64,000 bases of DNA from Pyrinomonas methylaliphatogenes (GTDB lineage: Bacteria; Acidobacteriota; Blastocatellia; Pyrinomonadales; Pyrinomonadaceae), in NCBI RefSeq assembly GCF_000820845.2, contig NZ_CBXV010000004.1, forward strand, positions 62,001 through 126,000. The letters run 5' to 3'. The notes under the pieces are model-generated. The model made no database searches. It saw nothing but the letters and a program-made list of their open reading frames with translations, and was not told where the DNA came from. Shown here piece after piece: positions 18,127 through 27,392 of this stretch. The stretch's first letter is position 1. Each line of letters starts with the position of its first letter. Position numbers and translations under genes: made by a program.

Positions 18127-19110
18127 TCAAGCCGTATAAGTCACCTCGCGCACGGCGGCGACGATGCGTTGCACATCCGGGATCGCTAAGGCTTCGAGGT
18201 TCTTCGCGTATGGCATCGGCGCATCGGCGCCTGAAACGCGCCGCGGCGGAGCGTCCAGATAATCGAACGCGCGCTCGATGATCTCGGCGCTGATCTCCGC
18301 GCCGACGCCGCAGAACGGATGAGACTCTTCGGCGATGACGACGCGATTGGTCTTCTTCACCGAGTTGACGATCGTCTCGATGTCAAGCGGGCGAATAGTG
18401 CGCGGGTCGATCACTTCACATGAGATGCCCTCTTTTTCCAGTTCTTCGGCGGCCCGCAGCGCGACCGGCACCATCAGCGAACGCGCGACGATCGTCACAT
18501 CGGTCCCTTCGCGTTTGATGTCGGCGACGCCGAGCGGAATGATGAAATCCTCATCTTCGGGCACTTCACCCTTCATCCCATACATCCGCTCCTGTTCCAT
18601 GAAGATGACCGGATCGTCATCGCGGATGGCGCTTTTGAGCAGGCCCTTGGCATCGGCGGGCGTCGAAGGCATGACGACCTTCAACCCAGGGAAATGGGCG
18701 TACCACGATTCGAGCGCCTGCGAGTGCTGCGATGAGACTTGGTAGGCGGAACCGTTCGGGCCGCGAAAGACGATGGGGATCTTAAACTGGCCGCCCGACA
18801 TGTAGAGCATCTTAGCGGCGGAATTGATGATCTGATCGGTCGCTAGTATGGAGAAATTAAAGGTCATGAACTCGATGACCGGACGCAAGCCGACCATCGC
18901 CGCGCCGACGCCGAGACCGGCAAAGCCCAGTTCGCTGATAGGCGTATCGATCACACGTTTAGGGCCGAATTCGGCGAGCAGTCCGCGCGAGACCTTGTAG
19001 GCTCCTTCATAAGCGCCGACCTCTTCGCCCATCAGAAAGACGCTTTCATCACGACGCATCTCTTCGCGCAAAGCTTGATTCAAAGCTTCGCGCATGGTGA
19101 TCAAAGGCAT
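18127..19110 (-). CDS. pdhB: Pyruvate dehydrogenase E1 component, beta subunit
   Basis: Beta half of the alpha2-beta2 thiamine-diphosphate E1 enzyme; 327 residues, normal. It begins with [18 protein letters not shown], and the family blocks [32 protein letters not shown] and [13 protein letters not shown] are present. The start at 19110 has a strong AAGGAGGT 11 nt upstream; the longer open frame overlaps the alpha gene and is not conserved. It lies 55 bp after E1-alpha and 56 bp before E2. Confidence 0.95.
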   Translation of the reverse strand: MPLITMREALNQALREEMRRDESVFLMGEEVGAYEGAYKVSRGLLAEFGPKRVIDTPISELGFAGLGVGAAMVGLRPVIEFMTFNFSILATDQIINSAAKMLYMSGGQFKIPIVFRGPNGSAYQVSSQHSQALESWYAHFPGLKVVMPSTPADAKGLLKSAIRDDDPVIFMEQERMYGMKGEVPEDEDFIIPLGVADIKREGTDVTIVARSLMVPVALRAAEELEKEGISCEVIDPRTIRPLDIETIVNSVKKTNRVVIAEESHPFCGVGAEISAEIIERAFDYLDAPPRRVSGADAPMPYAKNLEALAIPDVQRIVAAVREVTYTA

Positions 19111-19165
19111 TCTCTGAAAAACCTCCTTCGGGAAGGCGCGCGGTTCCGACCGCTGAACCGGGCCT

Positions 19166-20302
19166 CTATGATTTGATCGGGTTAGCGTAAACGTCCGTAT
19201 ACAGTTCTTCGGGCGCGGGAAGAGGGCTCTCTTCGGCAAAGCGCACGGCGCGTTCGATCTCTTCATGCACGCGCTGCTCGATCTGCTTCATCGTCTCATC
19301 GTCGAGCAGCCCCTTTTCGCGCATGCTGGCGCTCAGGAGTTTGATCGGATCGCGCTGTTGGTATCGCTCTATCTCGGCGCGCGTGCGATAATTGCCGGGA
19401 TCGGACATCGAGTGGCCCATGTAGCGATAGGTGCGCACTTCAAGCAGGGTGGGCAGCGATTCCGTGCGCGCGCGTTCGACGGCGCGCAGCGTCGCCTCGC
19501 GCACGGCCAGCACATCCATCCCATCGACGAATTCCGAGGCCATCCCGTAAGCGCAAGCCTTCCGCGCGATATCCTGTAAAGACATCGCGCGGGCGAGCGA
19601 TGTCCCCATGCCGTACTGGTTGTTCTCGCAGATGTAAACGCACGGGAGCTTCCACAGTTGCGCCATGTTCAACGACTCATTGAATGAGCCTTGATTGACC
19701 GCCGCTTCGCCGAAGAAGCAGAGCGTCACCTTGTCTTCGTTGCGATATTTGGTCGCAAACGCGATGCCCGTAGCCAGGGGGATCTGACCGCCGACGATGG
19801 CGTGGCCGCCGAGGAAGTTGACGCTCGCATCGAATAGATGCATCGAGCCGCCTTTGCCCGCCGAGCAACCTCCGGCTTTGCCGTAAAGCTCGGCCATGAT
19901 CTCTTCTGCCGACATGCCCTTAGCGAGCGCGTGCCCGTGGTCGCGGTAGCTGGTGATGACGTAATCGTCCGGACGAATGGCGGAGATGGCTCCGACGGCG
20001 ACAGCTTCTTGACCGATGTAGAGATGGCAAAAACCGCCGATCTTCCCGAGACTATATGCCTCGGCGGCTTTCTCCTCGAACCGCCGGATCAGGACCATTT
20101 GATAGAGAAGATGGAGTAGAAGCTCTCTATCCGTCGCTTCGATACGCCCTTTTTGATCCTCTTTGCGCTGCTCGTGCTCCGCGTGCAATTCTTCCGCAGT
20201 CAGTAGATCGGACGCCTCTTGTTCGGTAACCGCCGTCGTCGCTACGCTCGAGGTCACCTCATCCGCTTGTTGACGTGAGTTGGATGGTTTCCTGCTGCTC
20301 AT
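19166..20302 (-). CDS. pdhA: Pyruvate dehydrogenase E1 component, alpha subunit
   Basis: Binds thiamine diphosphate and decarboxylates pyruvate with the beta subunit. The ThDP motif region reads [14 protein letters not shown], with Glu-Ala where most relatives have Asp-Gly, so a metal-ligand Asp is replaced by Glu; the terminal Asn is kept. Substrate and cofactor blocks [33 protein letters not shown] and [11 protein letters not shown] are all present. A Glu/Gln-rich extension of about 65 residues precedes the catalytic domain. The start at 20302 is chosen because the frame upstream overlaps the promoter. It is the first gene of the operon, and the promoter at 20388-20416 fits it well. Confidence 0.93.
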   Translation of the reverse strand: MSSRKPSNSRQQADEVTSSVATTAVTEQEASDLLTAEELHAEHEQRKEDQKGRIEATDRELLLHLLYQMVLIRRFEEKAAEAYSLGKIGGFCHLYIGQEAVAVGAISAIRPDDYVITSYRDHGHALAKGMSAEEIMAELYGKAGGCSAGKGGSMHLFDASVNFLGGHAIVGGQIPLATGIAFATKYRNEDKVTLCFFGEAAVNQGSFNESLNMAQLWKLPCVYICENNQYGMGTSLARAMSLQDIARKACAYGMASEFVDGMDVLAVREATLRAVERARTESLPTLLEVRTYRYMGHSMSDPGNYRTRAEIERYQQRDPIKLLSASMREKGLLDDETMKQIEQRVHEEIERAVRFAEESPLPAPEELYTDVYANPIKS

Positions 20303-20387
20303 CTCGATTTTCCGTCTCTGCTTAGCTAGGCGGAAGCCCTGGGGCTTCAAACGTTCGTTAAGACTGTGCCAAGGTGGCCGAACGAAG

Positions 20388-20416
20388 ATTATACGCAAGC
20401 TTGCGGTTTAGCGCAA
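20388..20416 (-). promoter_or_regulatory. Sigma-70-type promoter of the pyruvate dehydrogenase operon
   Basis: On the minus strand, TTGCGC (20411-20416) and a perfect TATAAT (20388-20393) are separated by 17 bp. Transcription would begin near 20380, giving a leader of about 80 nt before pdhA. Confidence 0.7.
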
Positions 20417-20459
20417 AAAGGGGGTATGTGGCCGCTCGTCAAACGCCGCTGCGGTCGCG

Positions 20460-20491
20460 AAAAAAAGCGGCGCACGCGCGCGCGTGCGCCG
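20460..20491 (-). terminator. Rho-independent terminator of the HD-GYP gene
   Basis: A 24 bp perfect palindrome at 20468-20491 (CGGCGCACGCGC and its complement), followed on the minus strand by GC and seven T residues. It begins 26 bp after the stop codon of the HD-GYP/GGDEF gene and insulates the pyruvate dehydrogenase promoter. Confidence 0.85.
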
Positions 20492-20516
20492 TCGAGGGTT
20501 GACGGAGGTCGAATCC

Positions 20517-23024
20517 TCAGCGAAGGGCGTCGAGCGAGGCCAAAGAGCCGGTGCTGATGGTGTCGGGCGATAGCTTGCGCGCGTGTTTGTCCCGCTGCAT
20601 GTGGCGATGGGCCGCTTCTAAGAGTTCTTCGGTCGTCTCGCCATCATCGGGGAAGCAGGCGATGCCGATGCTCAAACCTATTTGCAACGTGCGCCCGGTG
20701 CGGACCGAAAAGCGATGTGTTTCGACCGCCGAACGAACCCGTTCCGCGACCGCCGCCGCCACATCGCGCGAAGCCATCGGCATCAAAGCGACGAATTCAT
20801 CGCCCGCAAAGCGCGCCAGCACGTCCATCTGGCGAAGCTGCTTTTTGACGATCTCGGCGACGTTGGCAAGCAATCGGTCGCCTAGACCATGCCCGTGCGC
20901 TTCGTTCACCCGCCTGAAGTCATCTAGATCCATGCTGATGACGGTCAACGGTTCGCGCCCCAAGCGCTTCGATTCGGCGATCCGCTGCTCGAGCAACAGA
21001 CGGAACGCGCGCGCGTTCGGTAGATCGGTCAGCGGATCGGTCAGCGCGCTCTCGCGCGTCTTCTCGAAAGTCAGTGCGTTGTTCAGCGCGACGGAAGCGT
21101 GCTGCGCGACCGATTCGAGCAGGCGCACGTGCTCTGCCGTGTATGACGAGCGCGCCATCGAATAGAGCGTGATCGCGCCGAAACTCCCGTTCTCGCGCAC
21201 TAACGGGGTCGCGAGCACGCAGCGAATCGAACGCACGATCTCTTCGGGCAAGCCGACGAGATCGAGTTCGGGCGGCGTGTTGCATAGCGACCGCGCGTTG
21301 GCGATCACCCATCCCGTGATCCCTTCACCGATGCGCACGCGGCGCTGCGAAAAGGCGTCGGCGTGATCACCCGCCGCGTAGATGGCTGAAGCTCTGTTGG
21401 TCCGCTCATCGACGATGTAGATGACGCACGTATCGAAGGGGAGGATGGCGCGCAACTTGCTCGTGATGATGGTCGCCGTATCGTGCAGGCTGAGCGAAGA
21501 GCCGATGGTTTGCGCGATCTCATGAAGCGCGAGGACCTCGCGTTGCGCTTCGGCGATCGAACGGAAGGCCGCATCCGTCTCGCGCGAGCCGAGTTCTCCT
21601 GTCGCTAGGCCAGCATCCGGAAGCGCGTTCGTCATCGGCACGGGCGATGGTTCGGAAACCTGCTCCTGAATGTCCTGTGCCGCGATCAGCCGATCGAACT
21701 CCTCAACGTGCGAGATGAACGCCTCGACGATGCGCGGATCGAAAGATGTGCCCGAGAGACGGCGCAACAGGGCCAACGACTCATCGCGCGTCATGCCGCG
21801 ACGGTATGGACGATCGCAGCGCGTCGCATCGTAGAAATCGACCACCGCGATGATGCGCGCGACGAGCGGAATCTCCTCTCCTTTCAACCCCTTCGGATAA
21901 CCCGTGCCGTCCCACTTCTCGTGGTGGTAGCGGACCACATCTTCGACCGGATAGGGGAAACCGACGCGCCGCACGATGTCGGCCCCGACGACCGTGTGGA
22001 TCTTCATCTTCTCGAACTCCGCCGCCGTCAGTTTCCCAGGCTTGTTCAATATGTACTCCGGAACCGCGAGCTTGCCGATGTCGTGAAGAAGCGCTCCCGC
22101 TTCGAGCGCGCGCAGCTCGGCTTCGGACACGCCGAGTATGCGCCCGAGCTCCATCGCGTAGATCTGCGTGCGCCGAACATGGCCGTGCGTCGTCTGATCC
22201 TTGGCGTCGATCGCGATGGCGAGCGATTCAACAGCATTCATGTGCAGTTGAGCGATCTCTTGCAGATGCCGACGCTTCTCCGCTTCCGCCCGTTGTATTT
22301 GCGCGATGCGCTGCGCGTTCAAACGGTTGAGCAAATAGACGAGCGCGATGATCAGCAACCCGATCAGCAAGAACGCGAGATCGCCGCTGCGCCACGTCAC
22401 GTGAAAGAGAATCGCCGCCGCCGCTCCGGCCATCTGCGTGAGAAACCCCCAAAGCAAAGCCTCGCGCGAGAGCGCCGCAACGGACGATGCTTCAAGATAA
22501 TCGAAAACTAGAATCGTCGCCGTAAAGAGCCCGTATTGCACGAAGGCCATGACGGAGAGCAGCAACAACATCAGGTTGAGAGAGGGCGTCGTCGCTTCGA
22601 AGAGGGGACTCGACGTGAAACCTATCAGAAGCTCGAAGAGCGAAGCGGCAACGTAGGTCGAAATGGTGCTCGCCGCAGTCAGCAGGATGAGACGCTCGCG
22701 ATGCCGCGGTCGAGTCGAAAGGAGACCGTCGAGAGAGGAGAGAAGAGAGGCCGCCCCCGCCCCTTCGAGTATGGCGGCGAAGAAGATAAATGCGCTGGCG
22801 ATCGATCGCTCGCTTTGCTCTTCGCCCTCCTGAGCCTCCTCGCGCGTGGAGGTGATCCTAAATTGAGTCGCAATCGCCGTCAGGATGAGCAGCGCGCTGA
22901 GCCACTTGAACCGTTCAGGCGACAGCGAACGCGAGATGTCACGCGCCGAGGCGGCCAGACAGAGAACGGCGAGGAGGGTGATGGAGACGACGAGGATGAT
23001 CTTCGACCAGTTGCGTTTGAGCAT
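20517..23024 (-). CDS. Membrane HD-GYP / GAF / GGDEF cyclic-di-GMP signalling protein
   Basis: An 835-residue protein with both degradation and synthesis modules for c-di-GMP. Residues 1-250 hold about eight membrane helices. The HD-GYP domain (about 265-450) has HDIGK, HHEKWDGTGYP and the following HD-GYP blocks intact, so phosphodiesterase activity is likely. A GAF domain (about 500-650) follows, then a GGDEF domain (about 670-820) whose signature is AGDEF, still compatible with diguanylate cyclase activity. An RQMD sequence five residues before it matches the RxxD inhibitory site. The start at 23024 begins a clean membrane helix (KIILVVSITLLAVLCLAASA). A terminator follows the gene. No neighbouring partner. 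Confidence 0.9.
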   Translation of the reverse strand: MLKRNWSKIILVVSITLLAVLCLAASARDISRSLSPERFKWLSALLILTAIATQFRITSTREEAQEGEEQSERSIASAFIFFAAILEGAGAASLLSSLDGLLSTRPRHRERLILLTAASTISTYVAASLFELLIGFTSSPLFEATTPSLNLMLLLLSVMAFVQYGLFTATILVFDYLEASSVAALSREALLWGFLTQMAGAAAAILFHVTWRSGDLAFLLIGLLIIALVYLLNRLNAQRIAQIQRAEAEKRRHLQEIAQLHMNAVESLAIAIDAKDQTTHGHVRRTQIYAMELGRILGVSEAELRALEAGALLHDIGKLAVPEYILNKPGKLTAAEFEKMKIHTVVGADIVRRVGFPYPVEDVVRYHHEKWDGTGYPKGLKGEEIPLVARIIAVVDFYDATRCDRPYRRGMTRDESLALLRRLSGTSFDPRIVEAFISHVEEFDRLIAAQDIQEQVSEPSPVPMTNALPDAGLATGELGSRETDAAFRSIAEAQREVLALHEIAQTIGSSLSLHDTATIITSKLRAILPFDTCVIYIVDERTNRASAIYAAGDHADAFSQRRVRIGEGITGWVIANARSLCNTPPELDLVGLPEEIVRSIRCVLATPLVRENGSFGAITLYSMARSSYTAEHVRLLESVAQHASVALNNALTFEKTRESALTDPLTDLPNARAFRLLLEQRIAESKRLGREPLTVISMDLDDFRRVNEAHGHGLGDRLLANVAEIVKKQLRQMDVLARFAGDEFVALMPMASRDVAAAVAERVRSAVETHRFSVRTGRTLQIGLSIGIACFPDDGETTEELLEAAHRHMQRDKHARKLSPDTISTGSLASLDALR

Positions 23025-23235
23025 CTTAAAGCGCGAAGGGCCGCCGAGGGAGACGCGAACCGAATTTTAAAGAGCTCGACCTTCGATGAGTTTGAAATAT
23101 GCCAAACATTGTTTGGCAAGGGCAAGATAACCCCTTTTCGTTCATCCGTCAAGGGGCTTCTCCGCAGCTTGCGCTCGGGATCGCGGGACCAGTGCCGTTT
23201 TCTCTCCGGGCAGGCTTTGGTATCCTTCTGTGGCG

Positions 23236-24399
23236 ATGACCGTCGCTTTATGGCAGCGCGCCGATGGGGGCGCTCTCTTCTACGACGTCTGCATTATCGG
23301 CGCTGGCATCACCGGCGTGAGCCTCGCTTGGTGGCTGCGGCGCCGCAGCCCGACTTTGCGCATCGCGCTGATAGAGGCGCGGACGCTCGGGGCGGGGGCT
23401 TCGGGGCGAAACGCCGGAATGGTTCTGGCCGGGCTGGCCGATCACTACGATCGGATGATTGAGCTTTACGGGCGCGAGCGAGCGCAATCTATCTGGTTTG
23501 CGACGCTGATGCATCAACGCTGGTTATGTGAATTCGTCGCGGAGACGGGCACCGATGTCGAATTGGAAAAATGTGGGAGTTGGCGCGTGGCGTTCGCGCC
23601 GGATGAGCGCGAGCATCTGGAGAGATCCTTCGTCTTACTTCGCGAGGATGGCTTTGAAGCTGAGTTCTCATCGCGCGATCCGCTCTCCATTGGATTCCAT
23701 GGCGCGCTCGGGATAAGGGGCGACATGGGGATCCATCCGCTCAAGCTCGTGCGCGCTCTGTGGCAGGCTTCCGGCGCGGAACTTTTTGAAAACTGCGAGG
23801 CGGAGCGGATCGATCCCGAGGCGAATTCGGTCCGCATACGTTCGCGTTGCGCGGAGTTCATCGCTTCACGTGTCTTCATCGCGCTCAACGCCTATGCTCC
23901 TTTCTTCCATCCCCATTTTCGCCCCCTCGTCGCTCCGCAGCGTGGGCAGATCCTTGTGACGGAGCCCCTTCGGCGATTTCTGGATCGTCTCGTCTACGCG
24001 CATTATGGCTACATCTATTTCCGGCAATTACGCGATGGGCGTCTGCTGCTCGGCGGCTTTCGTCATCTCTTTGCAGGGCAAGAGCAAACGTCTGTCGATG
24101 AGGTGACGCCCGAGGTGCAAGGGGCGTTGGAGAGTTTCCTGCGCGAGAAGTTGGCGGTCGAGGCGCGCATCGAAGCCCGTTGGGCAGGCGCGATGGGGTT
24201 CTCGCCGGATGGTTTGCCGATCATCGGCGTCGGTCCAGAGTCCGACCGCGTCATCTATGCGCTCGGTTTTACTGGTCACGGTTTCGGGCTGGCTTTGGAG
24301 GTGGCTCGCCGTGCCGTCCTTTTGAGCGAGACGGGGGAGGCGGATCATCTCTTCGGGAGCGAGCGGTTCGGCGCGCGCGTGGACCAGGGCCGCGCTTAG
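23236..24399 (+). CDS. FAD-dependent oxidoreductase (DAO/glycine oxidase-like family)
   Basis: A 387-residue flavoenzyme of the D-amino-acid oxidase superfamily. A Rossmann FAD motif GAGITG lies near residue 20, preceded by DVCII and followed by the acidic strand end LIEARTLGAGASGRN. The middle has the family Pro/Gln element (APQRGQILVTE), and the C-terminal FAD block is WAGAMGFSPDGLPIIG plus GFTGHGFGLA. This arrangement fits oxidases of secondary or primary amines such as glycine, sarcosine or gamma-glutamylputrescine; substrate unknown. ATG 23236 is used; a GTG two codons earlier is possible. Divergent from the HD-GYP gene. Confidence 0.88.
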   Translation: MTVALWQRADGGALFYDVCIIGAGITGVSLAWWLRRRSPTLRIALIEARTLGAGASGRNAGMVLAGLADHYDRMIELYGRERAQSIWFATLMHQRWLCEFVAETGTDVELEKCGSWRVAFAPDEREHLERSFVLLREDGFEAEFSSRDPLSIGFHGALGIRGDMGIHPLKLVRALWQASGAELFENCEAERIDPEANSVRIRSRCAEFIASRVFIALNAYAPFFHPHFRPLVAPQRGQILVTEPLRRFLDRLVYAHYGYIYFRQLRDGRLLLGGFRHLFAGQEQTSVDEVTPEVQGALESFLREKLAVEARIEARWAGAMGFSPDGLPIIGVGPESDRVIYALGFTGHGFGLALEVARRAVLLSETGEADHLFGSERFGARVDQGRA

Positions 24400-24824
24400 G
24401 GGGAAAGAAAATCGTTCGGAAAGCGCGTTCGGGGCTTGACGAACAGCGAAAAATCGTGTATTCCCCGCATCTTGTGTTACACTTCGCCTGCGGGAGATCT
24501 CCTTGCAGGTCGTAGCACAAGCTTCGCTCGCTCCGCCGGGACGTGAAGTTCCAAGCCTCGCTCTGGCTTTCAAACAGGAGCGTGCGAGCGCGGAGTGTGC
24601 GACCTGTCAAAAAGGCAGGTTCAACAGTGGTTCGTCGTGCGGCGGACCACTCGCTTCAGTCTGGGCTTCGCTCTGGCGCTGGGCGCGATATGGGCGCGAG
24701 CGAACGCTCTGGTCGGAAAACCCTTCGGGTTGTTGACGGGCTCGCTGTTACGCGCCGCAGGAGTCCGTGCACGACTCGAATAACTACTTCAAACCCTGAA
24801 TCAAGGGCGACAGGAGGAAACTAG
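24400..24824 (+). other. 425 bp region without a firm gene; possible leader or small RNA
   Basis: The gap between the oxidoreductase and the Asn-rich lipoprotein. A promoter-like TTGACG at 24436-24441 is followed after 17 bp by TATTCC. Downstream lie many hairpins: ACCTG (24602-24606) with CAGGT (24616-24620), and TCCGCCG (24532-24538) with CGGCGGA (24640-24646), about 100 nt apart. The first hairpin and its flank resemble a hairpin in the 6S RNA of this window (46800-46816). A small frame with a signal-peptide look also lies here (24637-24783). Three weak readings remain: a long leader of the lipoprotein gene, a structured small RNA, or a decayed small gene. Confidence 0.35.
24637..24783 (+). 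CDS. Possible small secreted peptide (signal-peptide-like ORF)
   Basis: A 48-residue frame starting at GTG 24637: basic start (MRRTTR), hydrophobic core (FSLGFALALGAIWA), a plausible cleavage site (ARANA) and a short tail ending in ARLE. It has no good Shine-Dalgarno site, and the region is rich in hairpins, so it may be non-coding or the remnant of a larger secreted protein. It stops 41 bp before the lipoprotein start. Confidence 0.2.
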   Translation: MRRTTRFSLGFALALGAIWARANALVGKPFGLLTGSLLRAAGVRARLE

Positions 24825-25136
24825 ATGCGACGAACTTTGGCTCTTCTGGCTTTGTTGACGGCTACGGTCGTCTGGGCTGGGTGCCCCGGACCGGAGAACG
24901 CGAACAACGCGAACGCTAATGTTGGGCTGACGAACGCGAACGCTGGCTACACCTATAACGCCAACGTGAGCACTTACAACGCCAACGTGAGCCTCAACGA
25001 GAACCTGGGGATGGGTAACATGAATGTTAACGCGGGCGTCTCTAACCGGAATGCGGGCGCTAATGCCAACGTTGTGAACCGTAACGCTGGCACCACCAAT
25101 CGTAACATGGGAACGAATGCGAACCGCACTCCGTAG
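24825..25136 (+). CDS. Asn-Ala-rich small lipoprotein
   Basis: A 103-residue lipoprotein: signal peptide RRTLALLALLTATVVWAGC with lipobox ending at Cys19, then about 80 residues made largely of Asn, Ala, Val, Gly and Thr in irregular short repeats (NANANVG, YNANVS, NRNAG). There are almost no charged residues, so it is likely a disordered or beta-stacked surface protein. Low-complexity NANAN lipoproteins of this kind are known from Acidobacteriota genomes; function unknown. The ATG is preceded by AGGAGG with good spacing, and a strong terminator follows. A long leader (about 350 nt) may precede it. Confidence 0.8.
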   Translation: MRRTLALLALLTATVVWAGCPGPENANNANANVGLTNANAGYTYNANVSTYNANVSLNENLGMGNMNVNAGVSNRNAGANANVVNRNAGTTNRNMGTNANRTP

Positions 25137-25165
25137 TGCCCGCGCGGAAAGCCGATAAACGAGCG

Positions 25166-25200
25166 AGGCGCGCTTGTGTTATGGCGCGCCTTTCGTTTTT
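25166..25200 (+). terminator. Rho-independent terminator of the Asn-rich lipoprotein gene
   Basis: Stem AGGCGCGC (25166-25173) pairs with GCGCGCCT (25184-25191), followed by TTCGTTTTT. It lies 30 bp after the stop codon, and the stem could serve the convergent gene as well. Confidence 0.85.
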
Positions 25201-25225
25201 CGGTGGGGGCAGCGAAGCTTGATCT

Positions 25226-27310
25226 TCAGGCCAACTGCTGGGCCAGCTCATCCGCAGAGGTGACCGGCTCGCGGCAGACGCGGTTCTGGCAGACGTAAGC
25301 GGTCGGACGCCCTTCGCGCATCGCGCGCCCATCGAGTAACGGAAGGAGTTTGCGCGCCCTCTCATCTTCGCCGAAGGACTGGACCAGCACTCTGTTCGGT
25401 AAGAAGGGCCGCCACGCCTTGCGCCTTAGCTCGCGCCCGGCCTCTTTCGTCGGAGCGATGATGACGATCTCCACTGGGTCGGAAAGGTAAAGGTCGAGCG
25501 CGCTGAGCGCGCCGCCGAAGGCCGAAGGATAGCTCAGCATCGCATCGCGCAAAAGGCGCAAGATGGAGACGGCGTAACGGTTGAACTCTTCTCGTCCGGT
25601 CAATCGCGCGAGTCGCAGAAAGAGTTCGGCGGCGACGGAATTGCCCGATGGCGTGGCATTATCGAAGAAATCTTTGGGGCGGACGATCAGATCGTCGCGA
25701 TTGCGACCTGCATAGAAGAAGCCGCCCTGTTCCTCGTCCCAGAACTCCTCGATCATTCGCTCGCTAAGCGCGAGCGCTTCTTCGAGCCATTCGAGCGTGC
25801 CCGTCGCCTCGTGGAGCGCAAGTAGACCGCGCGCCAAAAAGGCGTAATCATCCAAGTAGCCATCGAAGAGCGCGCGTCCGTCTTTGTAAACGTGATAGAG
25901 ATGGCCATCATGGCGCGCGTGTTCGAGCAGGAAGCGCGCGTTGCGCTCGGCTATTTCGCGGTAATCGTCGCGATCCAAGATGGCCGCGGCTTCGGCGAAG
26001 CTCTGGAGCATCAGACCGTTCCACGATGTCAGTATCTTCTCGTCGCGCCCGGGTCTCGGGCGGCGTTCGCGCGCGACGAATAGTCTCCGCCTCGCATTTT
26101 CGATGATCCTTTGCGCCTCTTCGAGCGAGAGGTGAAAGTCGTCGGCGAGCGCTTCGATCGGACGCGCGATGTGCAGGACGTTGCGCCCCTCGAAGTTCCC
26201 GGTTTCGGTGATGCCGAAGTGAGCGCAGACGATCTCCGCTTCGCCGGGCTCGAAAAGTTCGAAGATCTCCTTTCTGGTCCAGACGAAGAACTTGCCCTCT
26301 TCGCCTTCTGAATCGGCGTCTTGGGTTGAGTAAAATCCGCCGCTTTCGTCGCGCATCTCACGCACGACCCAATCGAGCGTCTCTTCACAGATGCGACGGA
26401 AGAGGATTTCACCCGTCACTTGGTAGACGTGAAGGTAGAGAAGCGAGAGGAGGGCGTTGTCGTAAAGCATCTTCTCGAAATGCGGCACCAGCCAGCGCTC
26501 ATCCGTCGAATAGCGGTGAAAGCCTCCGCCGAGTTGGTCGTAGATGCCGCCTTCGGCCATTCGGCGGCAGGTGAAAGTGACCATCTCGAGCGCCGCGCTT
26601 CGTCTGGTCCGGTGGTAGAAGCGGAGGAGGAATTCCATATTCATCGCGGCGGGGAATTTCGGCGCGCGTCCCCAACCGCCGTAGACTTGATCGAAAGACC
26701 GGGACAAGCTCGCGTAGGCGCGTTCGAGGATCTCTGTCGAAAGAAGCTCCGACGATGCTTGCGTGACGTTCATGCGACGGAGCGCCGAAAGGACGCTCCA
26801 GGCGGACCGCTTTATGCCCTCGGGATCGTTGCGGTAGGCTTCGGCGACGGCGAGCAGCACGCGCCGAAAGCTAGGCATGCCGTAGCGGTCTTCCGGCGGA
26901 AAGTAGGTGCCGCCGTAAAATGGCACAAGGTCTGGCGTGAGGAAGACCGTCAGCGGCCAACCGCCGTGCCCGGTCATCATCTGCACCGCGTTCATGTAGA
27001 TCTGGTCAAGATCGGGGCGCTCTTCGCGGTCCACCTTGATATTGATGAAATTCTCGTTCATCAAGCGCGCGATCTCTTCCGAGGCGAAAGATTCGCGCTC
27101 CATCACGTGGCACCAATGGCAAGCCGAGTACCCGATGCTCAGCAGGATGGGTTTGTTCTCTCGGCGCGCCCGTTCGATGGCTTCTTCGCCCCACGGGTAC
27201 CAATCGACGGGGTTGTGCGCGTGCTGGCGCAAGTAAGGGCTCGTCTCGTTGATGAGCCGGTTCGTGTATCGTGGCTCATTCGCTCTCGCTTCTTGATTCA
27301 TGGGTGTCAT
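25226..27310 (-). CDS. DUF255 thioredoxin-fold protein (YyaL/spermatogenesis-associated 20 type)
   Basis: A 694-residue cytosolic protein of the DUF255 family. The N-terminal thioredoxin-like domain (1-165) has [20 protein letters not shown], then CxxC as CHWC in [11 protein letters not shown], and the family block [12 protein letters not shown]. The rest is an (alpha/alpha)6-barrel-like region ([32 protein letters not shown]) as in N-acylglucosamine epimerase-like proteins. Its biochemical function is unknown; glycan or redox roles have been proposed from fold. Length is typical. It is followed by the convergent lipoprotein terminator, and 82 bp upstream lies the antiporter gene on the same strand. 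Confidence 0.9.
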   Translation of the reverse strand: MTPMNQEARANEPRYTNRLINETSPYLRQHAHNPVDWYPWGEEAIERARRENKPILLSIGYSACHWCHVMERESFASEEIARLMNENFINIKVDREERPDLDQIYMNAVQMMTGHGGWPLTVFLTPDLVPFYGGTYFPPEDRYGMPSFRRVLLAVAEAYRNDPEGIKRSAWSVLSALRRMNVTQASSELLSTEILERAYASLSRSFDQVYGGWGRAPKFPAAMNMEFLLRFYHRTRRSAALEMVTFTCRRMAEGGIYDQLGGGFHRYSTDERWLVPHFEKMLYDNALLSLLYLHVYQVTGEILFRRICEETLDWVVREMRDESGGFYSTQDADSEGEEGKFFVWTRKEIFELFEPGEAEIVCAHFGITETGNFEGRNVLHIARPIEALADDFHLSLEEAQRIIENARRRLFVARERRPRPGRDEKILTSWNGLMLQSFAEAAAILDRDDYREIAERNARFLLEHARHDGHLYHVYKDGRALFDGYLDDYAFLARGLLALHEATGTLEWLEEALALSERMIEEFWDEEQGGFFYAGRNRDDLIVRPKDFFDNATPSGNSVAAELFLRLARLTGREEFNRYAVSILRLLRDAMLSYPSAFGGALSALDLYLSDPVEIVIIAPTKEAGRELRRKAWRPFLPNRVLVQSFGEDERARKLLPLLDGRAMREGRPTAYVCQNRVCREPVTSADELAQQLA

Positions 27311-27392
27311 TTCAAAGTCATTCTAACAGCTTCGCGCGGAAGTTGCAGCGCCGCGAATTCACGTTGCCCTTGCTGACCCTCGATTCGGGACG

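Noticed and set aside
22536-23462. A 308-codon plus-strand frame opposite the HD-GYP gene
   Set aside because: It runs antisense through the HD-GYP gene and into the FAD oxidoreductase in the wrong frame, and its composition is charged low-complexity.
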